A DNA stretch of 64,000 bases. Source: Fictibacillus arsenicus. Lineage in GTDB: Bacteria; Bacillota; Bacilli; Bacillales; Fictibacillaceae. Shown piece after piece: positions 34,259 through 42,561 of the stretch (its first letter is position 1; each line of letters begins with the position of its first letter). Location: contig NZ_CP016761.1 of assembly GCF_001642935.1 (NCBI RefSeq), positions 806,001 through 870,000 of the forward strand. The letters are read 5' to 3'. Under the pieces are notes generated by a model. It saw nothing but the letters and a program-made list of their open reading frames with translations. It did not search any database and was not told the DNA's origin. The position numbers and the translations under genes are program-made.

Positions 34259-35032
34259 TTACTTTTTCCTGGCTAAAAATAAGGCTACAGCGTGCTTTTT
34301 TGTAATGGTTTCCCCGTGTTTCAGAATTGCTTCTTCAATTCCTCTAAATAACGTATCTTTTTGCACTTGAGGAAGCACCTGATGTCCTGAATGTGTGTTT
34401 AATAGTTCGATATAGTCTCGTGGTTTGTAGATATGATCCCATTTGTACGTTTGAACTTGTAATTGATGAAAGTGACCGGAGTGCAGAGTGAGATCGCTTC
34501 TTTCGTGAATGAATTCTTCTAAAGAAGGTATGCTGCTGTCATCCAAATGCGGTGCATGCTCTTGGTAGACACTTCTTATAGATTGATAGACAGGTTCATC
34601 TGAAGCAATGTGAGCGAACCAAAAAAATGCGGAAACCCCGTCTTTTTTTAAGAGAGAAGCTGTTTTGGGATATCCGGTCTCAGCTGAAATGAAGTGAAAA
34701 GCTGTACCAGAGAAGGCAAGGGTATACTGATCAGCTGAATTCCAGTCCTCAAAAGCTGAATGAACGATTTTAACGTTCGGATATGCTGAAAACTTGTCTT
34801 GTGTGAGCTTTGCGAGGTTCTCTCCATATTCGATACATGTAATGTTCGTGAAGTCTTGTTCAATAAAACCTTCCGTTGCTTTTCCAGTTCCGCAGCCGAT
34901 TTCAAGAAGTTGATCATCTGGCTGTAAATTAGCGTAATGGATAATATCTTTATAAAGTTGATCAGGGTAATTGGGACGATATTTTTCATAGGATGACGCA
35001 AAAAAATTAAACGATCGTTTAAGAGCATTCAT
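34259..35032 (-). CDS. Class I SAM-dependent methyltransferase
   Basis: 257 residues. SAM-binding motif I is LLEIGCGTGKAT and the acidic end of strand 2 is CIEYGENLA. The opening FNFFASSYEKYRPNYPDQL is typical of the UbiE/trans-aconitate-like methyltransferases of bacilli. Substrate unknown. AAGGTGCTGATTAAAT precedes ATG 35032. The array of 21-nt repeats begins just after its 3' end. Confidence 0.85.
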   Translation of the reverse strand: MNALKRSFNFFASSYEKYRPNYPDQLYKDIIHYANLQPDDQLLEIGCGTGKATEGFIEQDFTNITCIEYGENLAKLTQDKFSAYPNVKIVHSAFEDWNSADQYTLAFSGTAFHFISAETGYPKTASLLKKDGVSAFFWFAHIASDEPVYQSIRSVYQEHAPHLDDSSIPSLEEFIHERSDLTLHSGHFHQLQVQTYKWDHIYKPRDYIELLNTHSGHQVLPQVQKDTLFRGIEEAILKHGETITKKHAVALFLARKK

Positions 35033-35118
35033 ATTTAATCAGCACCTTCTGAGAGTTTTAAGGAAAATGATACCAAATTTAAGGCTGATTGAATAGGGTG
35101 AATTGTGTCTAAATTGTA

Positions 35119-35144
35119 GGGGGTCTGACCCGGGTCAGACCCCC
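35119..35144. repeat. 26-nt perfect palindrome
   Basis: Half-site GGGGGTCTGACCC followed by its exact complement. It shares the GGGGTCTGACCCC word with 18845-18857. A short T-run (CTTTG) follows, so it might also act as a weak terminator, but no gene ends at it. Confidence 0.85.
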
Positions 35145-35235
35145 TTTGATGTTTCTTTCATTTTCCCTTCTGTTCTAAAGGATTTGCCTGCCTACATATG
35201 ATGGGATGATGAATAACTTCTGAGGGGGAGGAAAA

Positions 35236-35946
35236 ATGAGCGGCAGAAATTACTTAAGGTGGTCTCAAATTCCTTATCCAGGAGAGCTATATCCCCCAAT
35301 GAATGCTGTTACGCCTGAAGCAGGATCGTGGCCGATGTTTTTTATAGCATGGAGAGGTCAAGAATTCCTGGATCCCTTTGGGCAGAAAATACGATGGAAT
35401 ATTAAAAACCCAAATACGATTAATTGGGAAAGTGAGCTAATCATAGTAAAACAAACACTTCAAAACCTAACACCTCAGCAGATACGTATTGCTCAAAGCT
35501 GGGGCACAGGTGAGGTAAGTAAACAGGTCTTGCCAGTCATATATAACATGATGGAAACATATGAACTTGCCTCTACGAAAGCTGCCAGGTTTTTAGGTTT
35601 TTATCACGCGGCTATTAATGATGCATTTGTAATGGCATGGCACTTTAAGTATCTTTGGGATGTGGCACGTCCATGTCAATATGACCGCAATTTGGTCCCC
35701 GTTTTGTTCACACCTCGTTTTCCGGGTTATCCTTCAGCACATGCTGTTATGGCTGGCTGCTCAGAGATAATATTAAGTTATTATTTTCCTCAAGAGAGGT
35801 ATCGGATCAATCAATGGATGGAAGAGTGTGCGATGTCCCGTCTATATGCAGGAGTACACTTTAAAGTGGATAATGATGAGGGTTTATCGCTCGGCAGGCA
35901 GCTCGGGCAGATTGTTGTAAACCTGATAAAATCGCAGAATATATAA
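35236..35946 (+). CDS. Vanadium-dependent haloperoxidase/PAP2-related protein
   Basis: 236 residues. The three phosphate/vanadate-binding motifs are visible: KYLWDVARP (K-x6-RP), PGYPSAHAV (PSAH) and SRLYAGVHFKVDNDEG (SRxxxGVHxxxD). The order is that of vanadium haloperoxidases and their PAP2-phosphatase relatives. No signal peptide is evident. The start ATG follows GAGGGGGAGG. Activity (halide oxidation versus phosphatase) cannot be told. Its downstream terminator has been split by IS copy 1. Confidence 0.85.
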   Translation: MSGRNYLRWSQIPYPGELYPPMNAVTPEAGSWPMFFIAWRGQEFLDPFGQKIRWNIKNPNTINWESELIIVKQTLQNLTPQQIRIAQSWGTGEVSKQVLPVIYNMMETYELASTKAARFLGFYHAAINDAFVMAWHFKYLWDVARPCQYDRNLVPVLFTPRFPGYPSAHAVMAGCSEIILSYYFPQERYRINQWMEECAMSRLYAGVHFKVDNDEGLSLGRQLGQIVVNLIKSQNI

Positions 35947-35949
35947 AGA

Positions 35950-35964
35950 AAAACCGGATGCAAC
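35950..35964 (+). terminator. Left arm of a terminator split by IS copy 1
   Basis: AAAACCGGATG (35950-35960) plus the CAAC duplication. Its partner arm ATCCGGTTTTTT lies at 37256-37267, on the far side of the element. Joined, they give AAAACCGGAT-GCAAC-ATCCGGTTTT with T-runs on both strands. Confidence 0.85.
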
Positions 35965-36004
35965 TAGACTGACCTAGTCATTTGAGACAATAATAAAACA
36001 CCCT

Positions 36005-36859
36005 TTAGGCTGCCATACTACCAAATTCAATTGGGGTGTGGTAGCCTAATTTTTCTTGGATACGTTCTTCATTATAATACTTCATGTATTGATCTACTTG
36101 TTCCCTGATTTTATCCATCGACATAGAATTAAACTTCACATACTGAAATCCTTCAGATTTTAGATTTGAATGGAAGGACTCGATAACCGCATTATCCCAA
36201 CAATTTCCCCTTCTGGACATACTGCTAATCAATTTTCTTTCGTTTACTAAATGTTGATACGTATAGGATGTATACACACTTCCTTGATCAGAGTGAATAA
36301 TGACCCCTTTGGGGTTCCCTCGTGATTCCAAAGCTGCTTTTAACGTATCTGCCACAAGAGGGGTTTGTTGATGGGTATAGAGCTTGTAAGCCACAATTTG
36401 ATTATTAAATAAATCCATTATGGTTGATAAGTACAATGTGGTTGAACCATACTGAATATACGTTATATCTGTTACCCATTTTTGATTAGGCAAAGTTGCT
36501 GAAAAATCTCGCTGTAAAATGTTTGGTGCGACAATGATTGATTCCCCTTGAGATTTCCACTTGCGCTTTGGTTTTACACGGCACTGTAGATGATGCTTTT
36601 GCATAATACGTTGAACAGAATTTCGATTCAAACTAATTTGATGTCGACGCTTTAGTAAATTCTTAATTTTACGATGACCATAACGATAGTTAGTCTGTTC
36701 ACAAAGGGAGATAATGGCCTGCTCTGATTTAGACAGTTCATCAGATGGAGCAGACAACCAACGATAGTATGTGGATCTTGGAACGTTTAAAGCGCATAGA
36801 ACAGCCGTAACTGTGTACTTTTTTCGTAATCTTTTTACTAAACGGAGAACTACTTCTTT
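36005..36859 (-). CDS. IS3-family transposase OrfB (copy 1)
   Basis: About 284 codons in the -1 frame relative to orfA, entered at an AAAAAG slippery run near 36856-36861. The integrase core (rve/DDE) has D in WVTDITYIQYG, D in VIIHSDQGSVY and E in NAVIESFHSNLKSE, with the upstream HTH-21 region YRYGHRKIKNLL. It lacks an ATG before the core in this copy, so it is presumably made as an OrfAB fusion by programmed frameshifting. Confidence 0.9.
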   Translation of the reverse strand, partial: KEVVLRLVKRLRKKYTVTAVLCALNVPRSTYYRWLSAPSDELSKSEQAIISLCEQTNYRYGHRKIKNLLKRRHQISLNRNSVQRIMQKHHLQCRVKPKRKWKSQGESIIVAPNILQRDFSATLPNQKWVTDITYIQYGSTTLYLSTIMDLFNNQIVAYKLYTHQQTPLVADTLKAALESRGNPKGVIIHSDQGSVYTSYTYQHLVNERKLISSMSRRGNCWDNAVIESFHSNLKSEGFQYVKFNSMSMDKIREQVDQYMKYYNEERIQEKLGYHTPIEFGSMAA

Positions 36860-37167
36860 TTCAGCTCCTTTTCGATCTCCAAATACTTTTTTAAAATCTC
36901 ATTCTCCTGTTTATAGTGATTGAATTGACGTTCTTTCTTTTCCTCTTCACTAGCTGAATCAGGCCCTTGACCATAAGAGTATTGCTTGCCTATTGGCTGA
37001 TTAAACCGATGTACTTGATTTTCCCGATACCATTTCATCCATGTTTTTATTTGAGAAACATTTTTAATGTCATACTTATTCATGATTTCTTCATTCGTAA
37101 ATTGGCCACTCATTTTATCCTTAACTACAGCCCACTTTGTTTCTTTTGAATAAACGTTTTTGCCCAC
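36850..37167 (-). CDS. IS3-family OrfA (copy 1)
   Basis: 105 residues from a GTG start, with a helix-turn-helix (QFTNEEIMNKYDIKNVSQIKTWMKWY) and a leucine-zipper-like C-terminus (NHYKQENEILKKYLEIEKELKKK). The conserved end binds the terminal repeats and OrfB. Confidence 0.88.
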   Translation of the reverse strand: MGKNVYSKETKWAVVKDKMSGQFTNEEIMNKYDIKNVSQIKTWMKWYRENQVHRFNQPIGKQYSYGQGPDSASEEEKKERQFNHYKQENEILKKYLEIEKELKKK

Positions 37168-37251
37168 GCAAAAACACCTCCGATTATCACTTTTAATAAG
37201 TGTATCATTTCGAAGGTGTTTTATTGTGTCCCATTTATCTAGGTTAGTCTA

Positions 37252-37268
37252 CAACATCCGGTTTTTTA
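37252..37268 (-). terminator. Right arm of the terminator split by IS copy 1
   Basis: CAAC duplication and ATCCGGTTTTTT. On the minus strand this arm lies immediately after the stop of the TIGR03943 gene (37266) and would originally have terminated it. Confidence 0.8.
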
Positions 37269-38126
37269 ATACCCTCGATAAACATATTCCTCTTTAGGCT
37301 TGTCAATTTCTTTCCAGCTTTCCACTTTTACATAAGGGATATCAGCTTTAAAGGGCTGATAATACATCGTTTCAATGGTGCCATCGACTTCGATCCACTT
37401 ATCGTTAGGGAACGTAGTCCCTTTTGGGAATTCAACCATCATGCCGAAAACCCCAGAATCTGCAATACAATGAATTACACCAAAACGAAGAAGAAAGAGT
37501 TCATTGCTTTTATTTTTCGATTGATCCTCAGCGTTATAGGTAAAACCCTTAAACTGAACATCCTTTCCAAGGAAAATCCCTGGCTTGTAATAGATGCTTT
37601 CCATCCCTTTTAAGTAGTTCTTGTCATTAAGCACGACTTTATCGCCTTTTGTAAAAGGCTTTAACTCTTTATCCATAATGGTGTTGTAGCTTTCTTTCCC
37701 GTAATACACACTGGTATCAGGTTTTAAAAACTGGTGCTCTCCAAAATCACCTTCGTTCTCGAGACCTTTAAAGTGAAATCCTTTTGTTTTAACTGTCTCT
37801 GAGTCCAGAGAAGCGATAGGGAAAAATAACCCTGATATGATTGGGAAAATCAGAATGCTATTCACCGTCACATTTCTTAATCGGGACGGTTTTTTGTGAT
37901 GATCGTGGCCGCAATCAGGCACTGCGCATGCTTCGTCATGCTGATGATCATCGTCTTCGCTTTTTCCGTAAATATAGAACTGGACAAGCGTTAGAAAACC
38001 TAAGATAAAAATAGCTGAAAAAGAGATATAAGAATATTTCATGTTGATGTATTTGCTGATATCACCTGTGGCATGCAGATGCATAAACAAAAAGGTAAAT
38101 CCGATTAAAATAAGGATGCGTATCAT
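37266..38126 (-). CDS. TIGR03943-family protein (YcgQ-like), permease partner
   Basis: 286 residues with two TM helices near the N-terminus and one at about residues 88-105. Between them is a His/Asp/Cys-rich loop (DDDHQHDEACAVPDCGHDHH) that looks metal-binding. The C-terminal part forms an extracytoplasmic beta domain. In bacilli it is always paired with the permease encoded upstream (YcgR-like). AAAGGAGGTGCC precedes ATG 38126. Function is not established; the His-rich loop suggests metal handling. Confidence 0.82.
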   Translation of the reverse strand: MIRILILIGFTFLFMHLHATGDISKYINMKYSYISFSAIFILGFLTLVQFYIYGKSEDDDHQHDEACAVPDCGHDHHKKPSRLRNVTVNSILIFPIISGLFFPIASLDSETVKTKGFHFKGLENEGDFGEHQFLKPDTSVYYGKESYNTIMDKELKPFTKGDKVVLNDKNYLKGMESIYYKPGIFLGKDVQFKGFTYNAEDQSKNKSNELFLLRFGVIHCIADSGVFGMMVEFPKGTTFPNDKWIEVDGTIETMYYQPFKADIPYVKVESWKEIDKPKEEYVYRGY

Positions 38127-38143
38127 TTAATGGCACCTCCTTT

Positions 38144-39055
38144 TTATAAAAATAATGATCCGATCAATACAAGCACAGTTATATATCCAATAAGACTTAG
38201 TACTAATTTTTTCTTAAAAGCAGCGAGCATCATAAGCACATTTTTGATATCAAGCATCGGTCCATAAACTAAAAACGCCACGATGGAACCTATTGTAAAG
38301 GTGCTTTGGAATGAGGAAGCAATAAATGCATCGGCTTCAGAACAAAGAGATAATACGAAGGCTAATCCCATCATAACAAGGGATGAAGACACTTCCCCTT
38401 GTCCAATCGCTAAAAGCGTTGATGTCTTCACGTACGTCTGCATTCCAGCAGCAATTAAAGCACCGACCACGAGGTACTTTCCAACTGAGAAAAATTCTTC
38501 AACCGCATGTACAAACGTACCTTTAAGTTTGTTGAAAAATGAAACAGGCTGTGCTTCGATTGTTGCAGCGGTTTCGTTAGCTGCTGGATTCTTGGACAAA
38601 TGATGAATCTCGTTTTTAAGGACTTTTGCATTCTTAAATTGAACAGCTAGAAGAAATCCGACTAATACAGCAACAACCATCGCGAGTCCGCCTCTGTAAA
38701 TCATAACGTCCCACTGATTTCCGAAAGCAACAAAAGTAGAAAATAAGACAACAGGGTTAATGATAGGACCTGTAAGCATAAATGGAATCGCTGCAAAAAC
38801 AGGAACCCCTTTTGCGATCAGCCTGCGTGTGATGGGGACGATACCGCACTCACAAGCAGGGAATATCGCACCTAAAAAAGCTGCAAATAAAACAGCCAGC
38901 ACTTTATTTTTCGGCATGATGCGTGCCACCATTTCTTCGGTAACAAACATCTGAATAACTCCGGCAATGAGCACTCCTATAAGAACAAAAGGGAGTGCTT
39001 CAATGAGGATGCTAATAAATACCGTATTCATCTGTAAAAATGTTTTGTCGAGCAT
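38144..39055 (-). CDS. Permease of the YcgR/YraQ (DUF318) family
   Basis: 303 residues, about eight TM segments in two repeats with the family motif FPACECGIVPITRRL and a second LSLCSEADAFIASSF in which Cys-Ser-Glu occupies the equivalent position. The family transports unknown, possibly metal- or sulfur-related substrates. The gene is first in the two-gene minus-strand operon, 17 nt before the TIGR03943 gene. Confidence 0.85.
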   Translation of the reverse strand: MLDKTFLQMNTVFISILIEALPFVLIGVLIAGVIQMFVTEEMVARIMPKNKVLAVLFAAFLGAIFPACECGIVPITRRLIAKGVPVFAAIPFMLTGPIINPVVLFSTFVAFGNQWDVMIYRGGLAMVVAVLVGFLLAVQFKNAKVLKNEIHHLSKNPAANETAATIEAQPVSFFNKLKGTFVHAVEEFFSVGKYLVVGALIAAGMQTYVKTSTLLAIGQGEVSSSLVMMGLAFVLSLCSEADAFIASSFQSTFTIGSIVAFLVYGPMLDIKNVLMMLAAFKKKLVLSLIGYITVLVLIGSLFL

Positions 39056-39200
39056 CGAATATCCTCCAAACTCGTAACTTCTTTAACGTACAAAATATAA
39101 ATTTAAAAAACAAGTTAATAATCAACTAAGCATATACACTATAACTCAAATATCAAAGGAAAATAAATGGTAAATGAAGAATTAGAATAAAATGGGAAAA

Positions 39201-39214
39201 GGGGACTGGTCCCC
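39201..39214. repeat. Short palindrome GGGGACTGGTCCCC
   Basis: 14-nt near-perfect palindrome between divergent genes. It resembles, but is not identical to, the GGGGTCTGACCCC palindromes. Confidence 0.65.
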
Positions 39215-39260
39215 CTACAATTTATTTCCCACCACGAAATCGAGAAAAGGGTGTAACAGT

Positions 39261-40088
39261 ATGAACCATTTTGAACTGCGACCGAAGCAAAGATCTTCAT
39301 TTCGAATTTCACTAGGCAAAAAGTATTATACCTTTAAGAGATTTCTTGAATGGTATATAGATAAGAAAACGTACGCTAAAACCATAAAAAAAGAAAAACT
39401 GCCTTTTGTCAGTTTTTCACATCAAACCATTCTTCTTCGGAAGCTTAAGGATGTTGAAATGTGGTATCAGCATAATAAGGTAAAGAACCTTAAAATCGCG
39501 ATACAGCGTTTAAATGGGATACTTATAAAACCAGGGGAAACTTTTTCGTATTGGAAAGGTATTGGTACGACAACGAAAGCAAAAGGGTATGTGGATGGAA
39601 TGGTGCTTTTTTATGGAAAGTTCAAGAAAGGTACTGGGGGAGGACTCTGTCAGCTTTTTAATCTGATTTACTGGATGACTCTTCATACACCGTTATCCGT
39701 TACTGAACGTCATCGGCACAGTTATGATGTGTTTCCAGATTCTAAACGAACACAGCCGTTTGGAAGCGGAGCGACGTGTGCATATAATTACTTGGACCTG
39801 CAGATCACTAACCATACAGAAAATACCTATCAGCTCCATCTATATTTAACTGATACACATCTAGTGGGCGAATGGCGGTCAGAGCAGGAGCCTTTACAAA
39901 GCTACGAAGTGTATGAGAAAGAACATTGGATTACACCTGCATATTGGGGAGGCTTTCTGCGCCACAACATGATTCACCGAAAAGTGTTTAACCGTCAAAA
40001 ACAGCAGATTGACGATGAATATGTAACAGAAAACCATGCCATCATGATGTATGAACCTTTACTTGAATCCAGTCAGAAAGAAGCATGA
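39261..40088 (+). CDS. VanW-family protein
   Basis: 275 residues with the VanW core: IQRLNGILIKPGETFSYWKGIGTTTKAKGYVDG, GGGLCQLFNLIYW and HRHSYDVFPDSKRTQPFGSGATCAYNYLDL. Found in some vancomycin-resistance clusters but also as a stand-alone gene of unknown function in many Gram-positives, as here. There are no van genes nearby. ATG 39261 follows AAAAGGGTG; the longer frame from 39192 has no RBS. Confidence 0.88.
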   Translation: MNHFELRPKQRSSFRISLGKKYYTFKRFLEWYIDKKTYAKTIKKEKLPFVSFSHQTILLRKLKDVEMWYQHNKVKNLKIAIQRLNGILIKPGETFSYWKGIGTTTKAKGYVDGMVLFYGKFKKGTGGGLCQLFNLIYWMTLHTPLSVTERHRHSYDVFPDSKRTQPFGSGATCAYNYLDLQITNHTENTYQLHLYLTDTHLVGEWRSEQEPLQSYEVYEKEHWITPAYWGGFLRHNMIHRKVFNRQKQQIDDEYVTENHAIMMYEPLLESSQKEA

Positions 40089-40129
40089 AAAAAACCTTAG
40101 CCGAATTCGAACAGGCTAAGGTTTTTTAC
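40088..40129 (+). terminator. Intrinsic terminator of the VanW gene
   Basis: AAAACCTTAGCC/GGCTAAGGTTTT perfect stem followed by TT. Confidence 0.88.
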
Positions 40130-40299
40130 TTAGCTTATAAATTCTTTAATCCGGTAGCTAGGTTTCAGCTCCTTAATTTCACTTTTCGTTTTAGCTCTTC
40201 TCTTGAAAATATCACCTTCCTGAATTATTGTAAATGAATGCTCAAAGATTATGACAAAAAGGGTAATGATAATAAAAAGAGATGAGAGAAGGGCTGCCT

Positions 40300-41253
40300 A
40301 TGATTCGCACGTTAGCGGTAGTTGATCAAAAAGTAATAATAAATCCGCCTTTAGAGCGTTTAGATGAAATCCAGGCAGACTGGGTTTGGGTAGATTTTGA
40401 CAGTCCGATAAAAAAAGAAACGAACCTGCTGCGATCGTTTTTTGATTTCCACCCGCTAGCTGTGGAAGACTGTGTAAATAACTTGCAGAGACCAAAAGTA
40501 GAGTTTTATGAAGAGCACTTGTTTTACGTCGTACATGCACTGGATGAAAAAACTCTGGAAGCTACAGAAGTAGATTTCTTTACAACAAAAAACATGGTGG
40601 TCACTTTTCATAAAACAGAAGTTCCTGAGATCGATTTTGTGTGGAACTATCTAAGAGGTTTAAAGTCTGTTCCGCCTGAACTTGGGAAAAATGAACTCAT
40701 TCATAAATTAATGGACAAGCTTGTAGATATGTATTTTCCGATCATGCATAAACTTGAAGAGCGCGTTATTTCGATTGAAAGCAACGAGGATGATGAAGCA
40801 CCTAAGCTGATCAACCAGATCTTTGATATTCGTGCTGATCTTCTTTCATTGCGGAAGACCGTGGTACCTATGCGGGAACTTCTTTATCGAATGCTGGAGT
40901 CAAAGCGCGTTGGCCTGGATGCAGATGAAAGGTCCTACTTTCATGATATCTATGATCACCTTCTGAGATTAACGGATATGATGACCTCTGCCCGTGAGAT
41001 GACGTCTGATATTCGTGACAATTATATATCTCTTAACTCATACCGGATGAACAACATCATGAAAACATTAACGGTAATCACAACAATCTTCATGCCTTTA
41101 ACCTTTATTGCAGGTCTCTATGGGATGAACTTTGTTAATATGCCAGAACTGAAATCTGAAAATGGGTACTTTTATGTGCTGGGGATTATGATTCTATTAG
41201 GAGTCATGATGTCATTATGGTTTAAGAAAAAAGGCTGGTTTGAACAGGATTAA
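40300..41253 (+). CDS. corA: CorA-type magnesium/cobalt transporter
   Basis: 317 residues: a long acidic cytoplasmic domain and two C-terminal TM helices (about 256-276 and 288-308). The signature GMN is at 275-277 (YGMNF), at the end of TM1. It forms a pentameric Mg2+ channel. ATG 40300 follows GAAGGG; an earlier ATG at 40282 has no RBS. It is separated from its neighbours by AT-rich spacers and looks monocistronic. Confidence 0.92.
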   Translation: MIRTLAVVDQKVIINPPLERLDEIQADWVWVDFDSPIKKETNLLRSFFDFHPLAVEDCVNNLQRPKVEFYEEHLFYVVHALDEKTLEATEVDFFTTKNMVVTFHKTEVPEIDFVWNYLRGLKSVPPELGKNELIHKLMDKLVDMYFPIMHKLEERVISIESNEDDEAPKLINQIFDIRADLLSLRKTVVPMRELLYRMLESKRVGLDADERSYFHDIYDHLLRLTDMMTSAREMTSDIRDNYISLNSYRMNNIMKTLTVITTIFMPLTFIAGLYGMNFVNMPELKSENGYFYVLGIMILLGVMMSLWFKKKGWFEQD

Positions 41254-41259
41254 CTCACT

Positions 41260-41284
41260 GTTTAAAACCCTCTGAACAGGGGAA
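41260..41284 (+). promoter_or_regulatory. Possible sigma-B promoter of the YflT-type gene
   Basis: GTTTAA (41260-41265), a 13-nt spacer and GGGGAA (41279-41284) resemble GTTTAA-N12-14-GGGTAT. YflT-like genes are commonly under general-stress control in bacilli. Confidence 0.5.
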
Positions 41285-41318
41285 CCTACTTGTAAAGAAC
41301 CCGTTTGGAGGGAAACAG

Positions 41319-41750
41319 ATGAAAAAAGATATTATCGGTACATATTCAAGAGAAGAAGAGGCAGTTGGGGCTATTAAAGCACTTGTTGAAAAAGGCTACA
41401 AGCCGTCTGAAATTTCGATCGTCGCTAAAGATGATGAAATCGTTGACAATGTGGCAGATGAAACACATGTGAATGAAGAAAAAGTGCTGGATGATGATAT
41501 GGATAGTGCTACATATGGCACCATCGCAGGTTTCTTAACTGGCATCGGCGGGGGAATCGCCGTTCCTGGGCTGGGTGTTCCAGGAGTAGGACCGCTTCTT
41601 GCCGCAGGTCCTTTTGCAGCGATGTTTGATGACGGGGAAAACGATATGAAAGAAATTCTTTTGAAAATGGATGTGTCAGAAGAGGAAGCAGATCGTTATA
41701 TGCAGGATTTAGAAGACGGAAAAATTATCGTGATGGTCGAACATAAATAA
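41319..41750 (+). CDS. YflT-domain general stress protein
   Basis: 143 residues. The N-terminal YflT domain (IIGTYSREEEAVGAIKALVEKGYKPSEISIVA) is followed by an acidic linker, a Gly/Pro-rich hydrophobic segment (FLTGIGGGIAVPGLGVPGVGPLLAAGPFA) and a second acidic helix. Proteins of this type are general stress proteins of unknown biochemical function. GGAGGGAAACAG precedes the ATG; a sigma-B-like promoter lies just upstream. Confidence 0.85.
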   Translation: MKKDIIGTYSREEEAVGAIKALVEKGYKPSEISIVAKDDEIVDNVADETHVNEEKVLDDDMDSATYGTIAGFLTGIGGGIAVPGLGVPGVGPLLAAGPFAAMFDDGENDMKEILLKMDVSEEEADRYMQDLEDGKIIVMVEHK

Positions 41751-41855
41751 TCGTTGAAACGAGGGTGCCTGAAAGGGTGCTCTTTTTTATTCGAATAAAA
41801 TACAAGCTTAGGGAGAAAATAATCTCAAACTTTGACCTAAGCAGGGTGATGCTAT

Positions 41856-42479
41856 ATGTTACGTCGGAAAAAGAGAACAAGTTATACACTGCTTCCTTTA
41901 TTGGGCCTTGTATTTACCGGTGGATTTTTTGCGTTTTTAACATTAATCAGAAATAAAGAGCCTTACCGTTCACTTGATAAAAGGTGGAGTCGTTCCATTT
42001 ATGACTCGAATACCTTTTCGAATCCATTAATGGTGTTTTTTTCTCGAATGGGATCAGGATTTTTCACTGTACCTCTTGGCTTAATACTGTTCTTCAGCTA
42101 TCAAAATACAGGGAATCGAGACAAAAGCAAATTAATTCTTTTTAATGTGATTGGTATAAGAATTTTGAATGCACTTTTTAAACAGCTGTTTAAAAGAAAG
42201 CCTCCGGAATGGGAAAGATTAATTAAAGCAAGCAAGTATGGCTACCCAAGTGCACATACAATGAATGCTGCAGGGTTTTACGGATTAGTGCTCTTTTTAT
42301 CGGGAATGTGGAGAAACTTGTGGGCTCTTTTAGTATCATTCGTTTTTTTGATTATGATTGGAGTCAGCCGTGTGAAGCTGGGAATTCACTATATTCTCGA
42401 TATGATTGCTGGACTGGCCGGCGGTTTGTTTTTAAACCTGCTAGGCATTAAAACATACAAATGGCTCTTCAGACGCTGA
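41856..42479 (+). CDS. PAP2-family membrane phosphatase
   Basis: 207 residues, about five TM helices. Motif 2 is YGYPSAHTM and motif 3 SRVKLGIHYILD (SRxxxxxHxxxD), both intact. Motif 1 should be K-x6-RP but reads KQLFKRKPP, i.e. the conserved Arg is Pro (residue 116, codon CCT; a CGT would restore Arg). This could impair phosphate binding, so activity is in doubt. The enzyme would face the outer side and dephosphorylate undecaprenyl pyrophosphate or phosphatidic acid-type lipids. AGGGTGATGCTAT precedes the ATG. Confidence 0.85.
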   Translation: MLRRKKRTSYTLLPLLGLVFTGGFFAFLTLIRNKEPYRSLDKRWSRSIYDSNTFSNPLMVFFSRMGSGFFTVPLGLILFFSYQNTGNRDKSKLILFNVIGIRILNALFKQLFKRKPPEWERLIKASKYGYPSAHTMNAAGFYGLVLFLSGMWRNLWALLVSFVFLIMIGVSRVKLGIHYILDMIAGLAGGLFLNLLGIKTYKWLFRR

Positions 42480-42503
42480 TTTTTTTGCAGCGTCTTTTTG
42501 CTT
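42470..42503 (+). terminator. Intrinsic terminator overlapping the PAP2 stop codon
   Basis: AGACGCTG/CAGCGTCT stem around a T-rich loop, then TTTTT. Confidence 0.85.
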
Positions 42504-42561
42504 GAAACTTTTTCCATTATAAAAACGTTATACAAAGTAGAGAGAAAAGGGGGAGATATTG

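Larger units (their letters stand above)
35965..37251 (-). mobile_element. IS3-family insertion sequence, copy 1
   Basis: 1287 bp. The imperfect terminal repeats start TAGACTGACCTAG (left) and TAGACTAACCTAG (right, reverse complement) and share AATAAAACACC further in. CAAC is duplicated at 35961-35964 and 37252-37255. It carries orfA (36850-37167) and orfB (36005-36859) in the overlapping arrangement of IS3/IS150-type elements, and both frames are intact. Copy 2 is at 61727-63016 and differs by many scattered substitutions, so neither is a recent copy of the other. Confidence 0.92.

Noticed and set aside
38990-39180. Zur or other metal-regulator box upstream of the YcgR/YcgQ-like operon
   Set aside because: I found no recognisable palindrome of the expected length.
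40126-40295. Minus-strand frame of about 55 codons opposite the corA leader
   Set aside because: It contains a hydrophobic stretch and a basic tail but no ATG, GTG or TTG start with an RBS.
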